Source: Paenibacillus andongensis (GTDB taxonomy: Bacteria > Bacillota > Bacilli > Paenibacillales > NBRC-103111). From it: a stretch of DNA of 64,000 bases. Positions within the stretch are counted from its first letter, which is position 1, and each line of letters starts with the position of its first letter. The stretch covers positions 3,045,001 through 3,109,000 of the forward strand of contig NZ_CP104467.1 in assembly GCF_025369935.1 (NCBI RefSeq), written 5' to 3'. A model generated the notes under the pieces. The model searched no databases. It saw only the letters and a program-made list of their open reading frames with translations, and had not been told where the DNA came from. Below are positions 63,859-64,000 of this stretch, piece after piece. The position numbers were made by a program, and so were the translations under genes.

Positions 63859-64000
63859 CTACAAATTAAAGAGCAGCTCAGCCTTCTCAACGTCTTCTTC
63901 ATATTTGGCATGTGTAGCAGAGATGACACTTGAGAATATCCCCGCAAGCTCGTCGTCCAAAATCCGTAAACCTTCCTCTGTAACTCCACCGGGGACAGAT
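63859..64000 (-). CDS. comER: ComER / pyrroline-5-carboxylate reductase-like protein (3' end only)
   Basis: The minus strand reads SVPGGVTEEGLRILDDELAG, then IFSSVISATHAKYEEDVEKA and ends ELLFNL at 63859. SVPGGVTEEGLRIL corresponds to the ProC/ComER C-terminal motif (S-PGGTTE..). Location after yqeM-leuS, on the opposite strand, fits comER, next to comEA in Bacillales. Only 46 residues are in the window; the start lies to the right. ProC itself is an alternative. A hairpin GAAGGCTG/CAGCCTTC (63848-63886) overlaps its 3' end and separates it from leuS. Confidence 0.8.
   Translation of the reverse strand, partial: SVPGGVTEEGLRILDDELAGIFSSVISATHAKYEEDVEKAELLFNL

Noticed and set aside
63807..63989. 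60-codon minus-strand frame at the right edge
   Set aside because: A different minus-strand frame ending at 63859 gives a ComER/ProC-like C-terminus with conserved residues, so this one is a shadow.

Overview
The window comes from an endospore-forming, low-to-mid GC Gram-positive bacterium, most probably Paenibacillus or a close relative. The inference rests on several CUT1 sugar ABC transporters paired with YesM/YesN two-component systems, many TTG and GTG starts behind strong GGAGG ribosome-binding sites, SpoVA and YjcZ sporulation proteins, a leucine T-box, and the yqeG-yqeH-aroE-yhbY-nadD-yqeK-rsfS...comER order known from Bacillales. No rRNA, tRNA, CRISPR array, phage or intact insertion sequence is visible.

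Layout. 1-9.2 kb: end of a carbohydrate-uptake locus (two permeases, a membrane-bound AraC regulator, a zinc-less MDR dehydrogenase, a 1082-residue secreted protein behind a perfect cre site, and an endonuclease/exonuclease/phosphatase-fold enzyme). 9.2-10.6 kb: gene-poor and repeat-rich, with a decayed membrane-protein gene, two families of short repeats and two small ORFs. 10.9-13.5 kb: DUF2238 membrane protein, MFS exporter with a possible leader-peptide control region, and an L-rhamnose mutarotase. 13.5-20.6 kb: YesM/YesN pair divergent from an LplB/YtcP/lipoprotein transporter, followed by a stalk-domain protein and a GH42 beta-galactosidase (to 23.8 kb). 24-29 kb: DUF817 protein, GNAT acetyltransferase, CPA1 antiporter, FMN reductase.

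29.1-37.8 kb: a second complete sugar locus (response regulator, sensor kinase, cre-controlled binding protein, two permeases, Gfo/Idh/MocA oxidoreductase, xylose-isomerase-like enzyme). 38.0-39.6 kb: a MarR-nitroreductase-monooxygenase operon behind three TTGA-N4-TCAA palindromes at exact 15-bp spacing. 39.6-43.9 kb: secreted GH27-like glycosidase (minus strand), a UTP-glucose-1-phosphate uridylyltransferase and a glycosyltransferase. 44.0-49.2 kb: a sporulation/germination region with a papain-like protease, DUF1657 and DUF421 proteins, SpoVAC-SpoVAD-SpoVAE in an arrangement like the mobile spoVA(2mob) operon, and two YjcZ micro-proteins around an 88-residue protein.

49.5-54.8 kb: MoxR-DUF58-transglutaminase operon and an esterase. 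54.8-64.0 kb: conserved housekeeping cluster yqeG, yqeH, aroE, yhbY, nadD, yqeK, rsfS, an S1-domain protein and a methyltransferase, then T-box-controlled leuS and the 3' end of comER on the opposite strand.

The two sugar loci share one logic: a membrane sensor perceives an extracellular glycan, drives its own transporter, and CcpA sites add carbon-catabolite control. The most unusual signals are in small regulatory and repeat structures: the 58-bp perfect palindrome at 13462, the phased operators at 37974, the repeat-rich island at 9.2-10.5 kb, the evenly spaced palindromes at 23957-24131 and the leader ORF ahead of the MFS gene.
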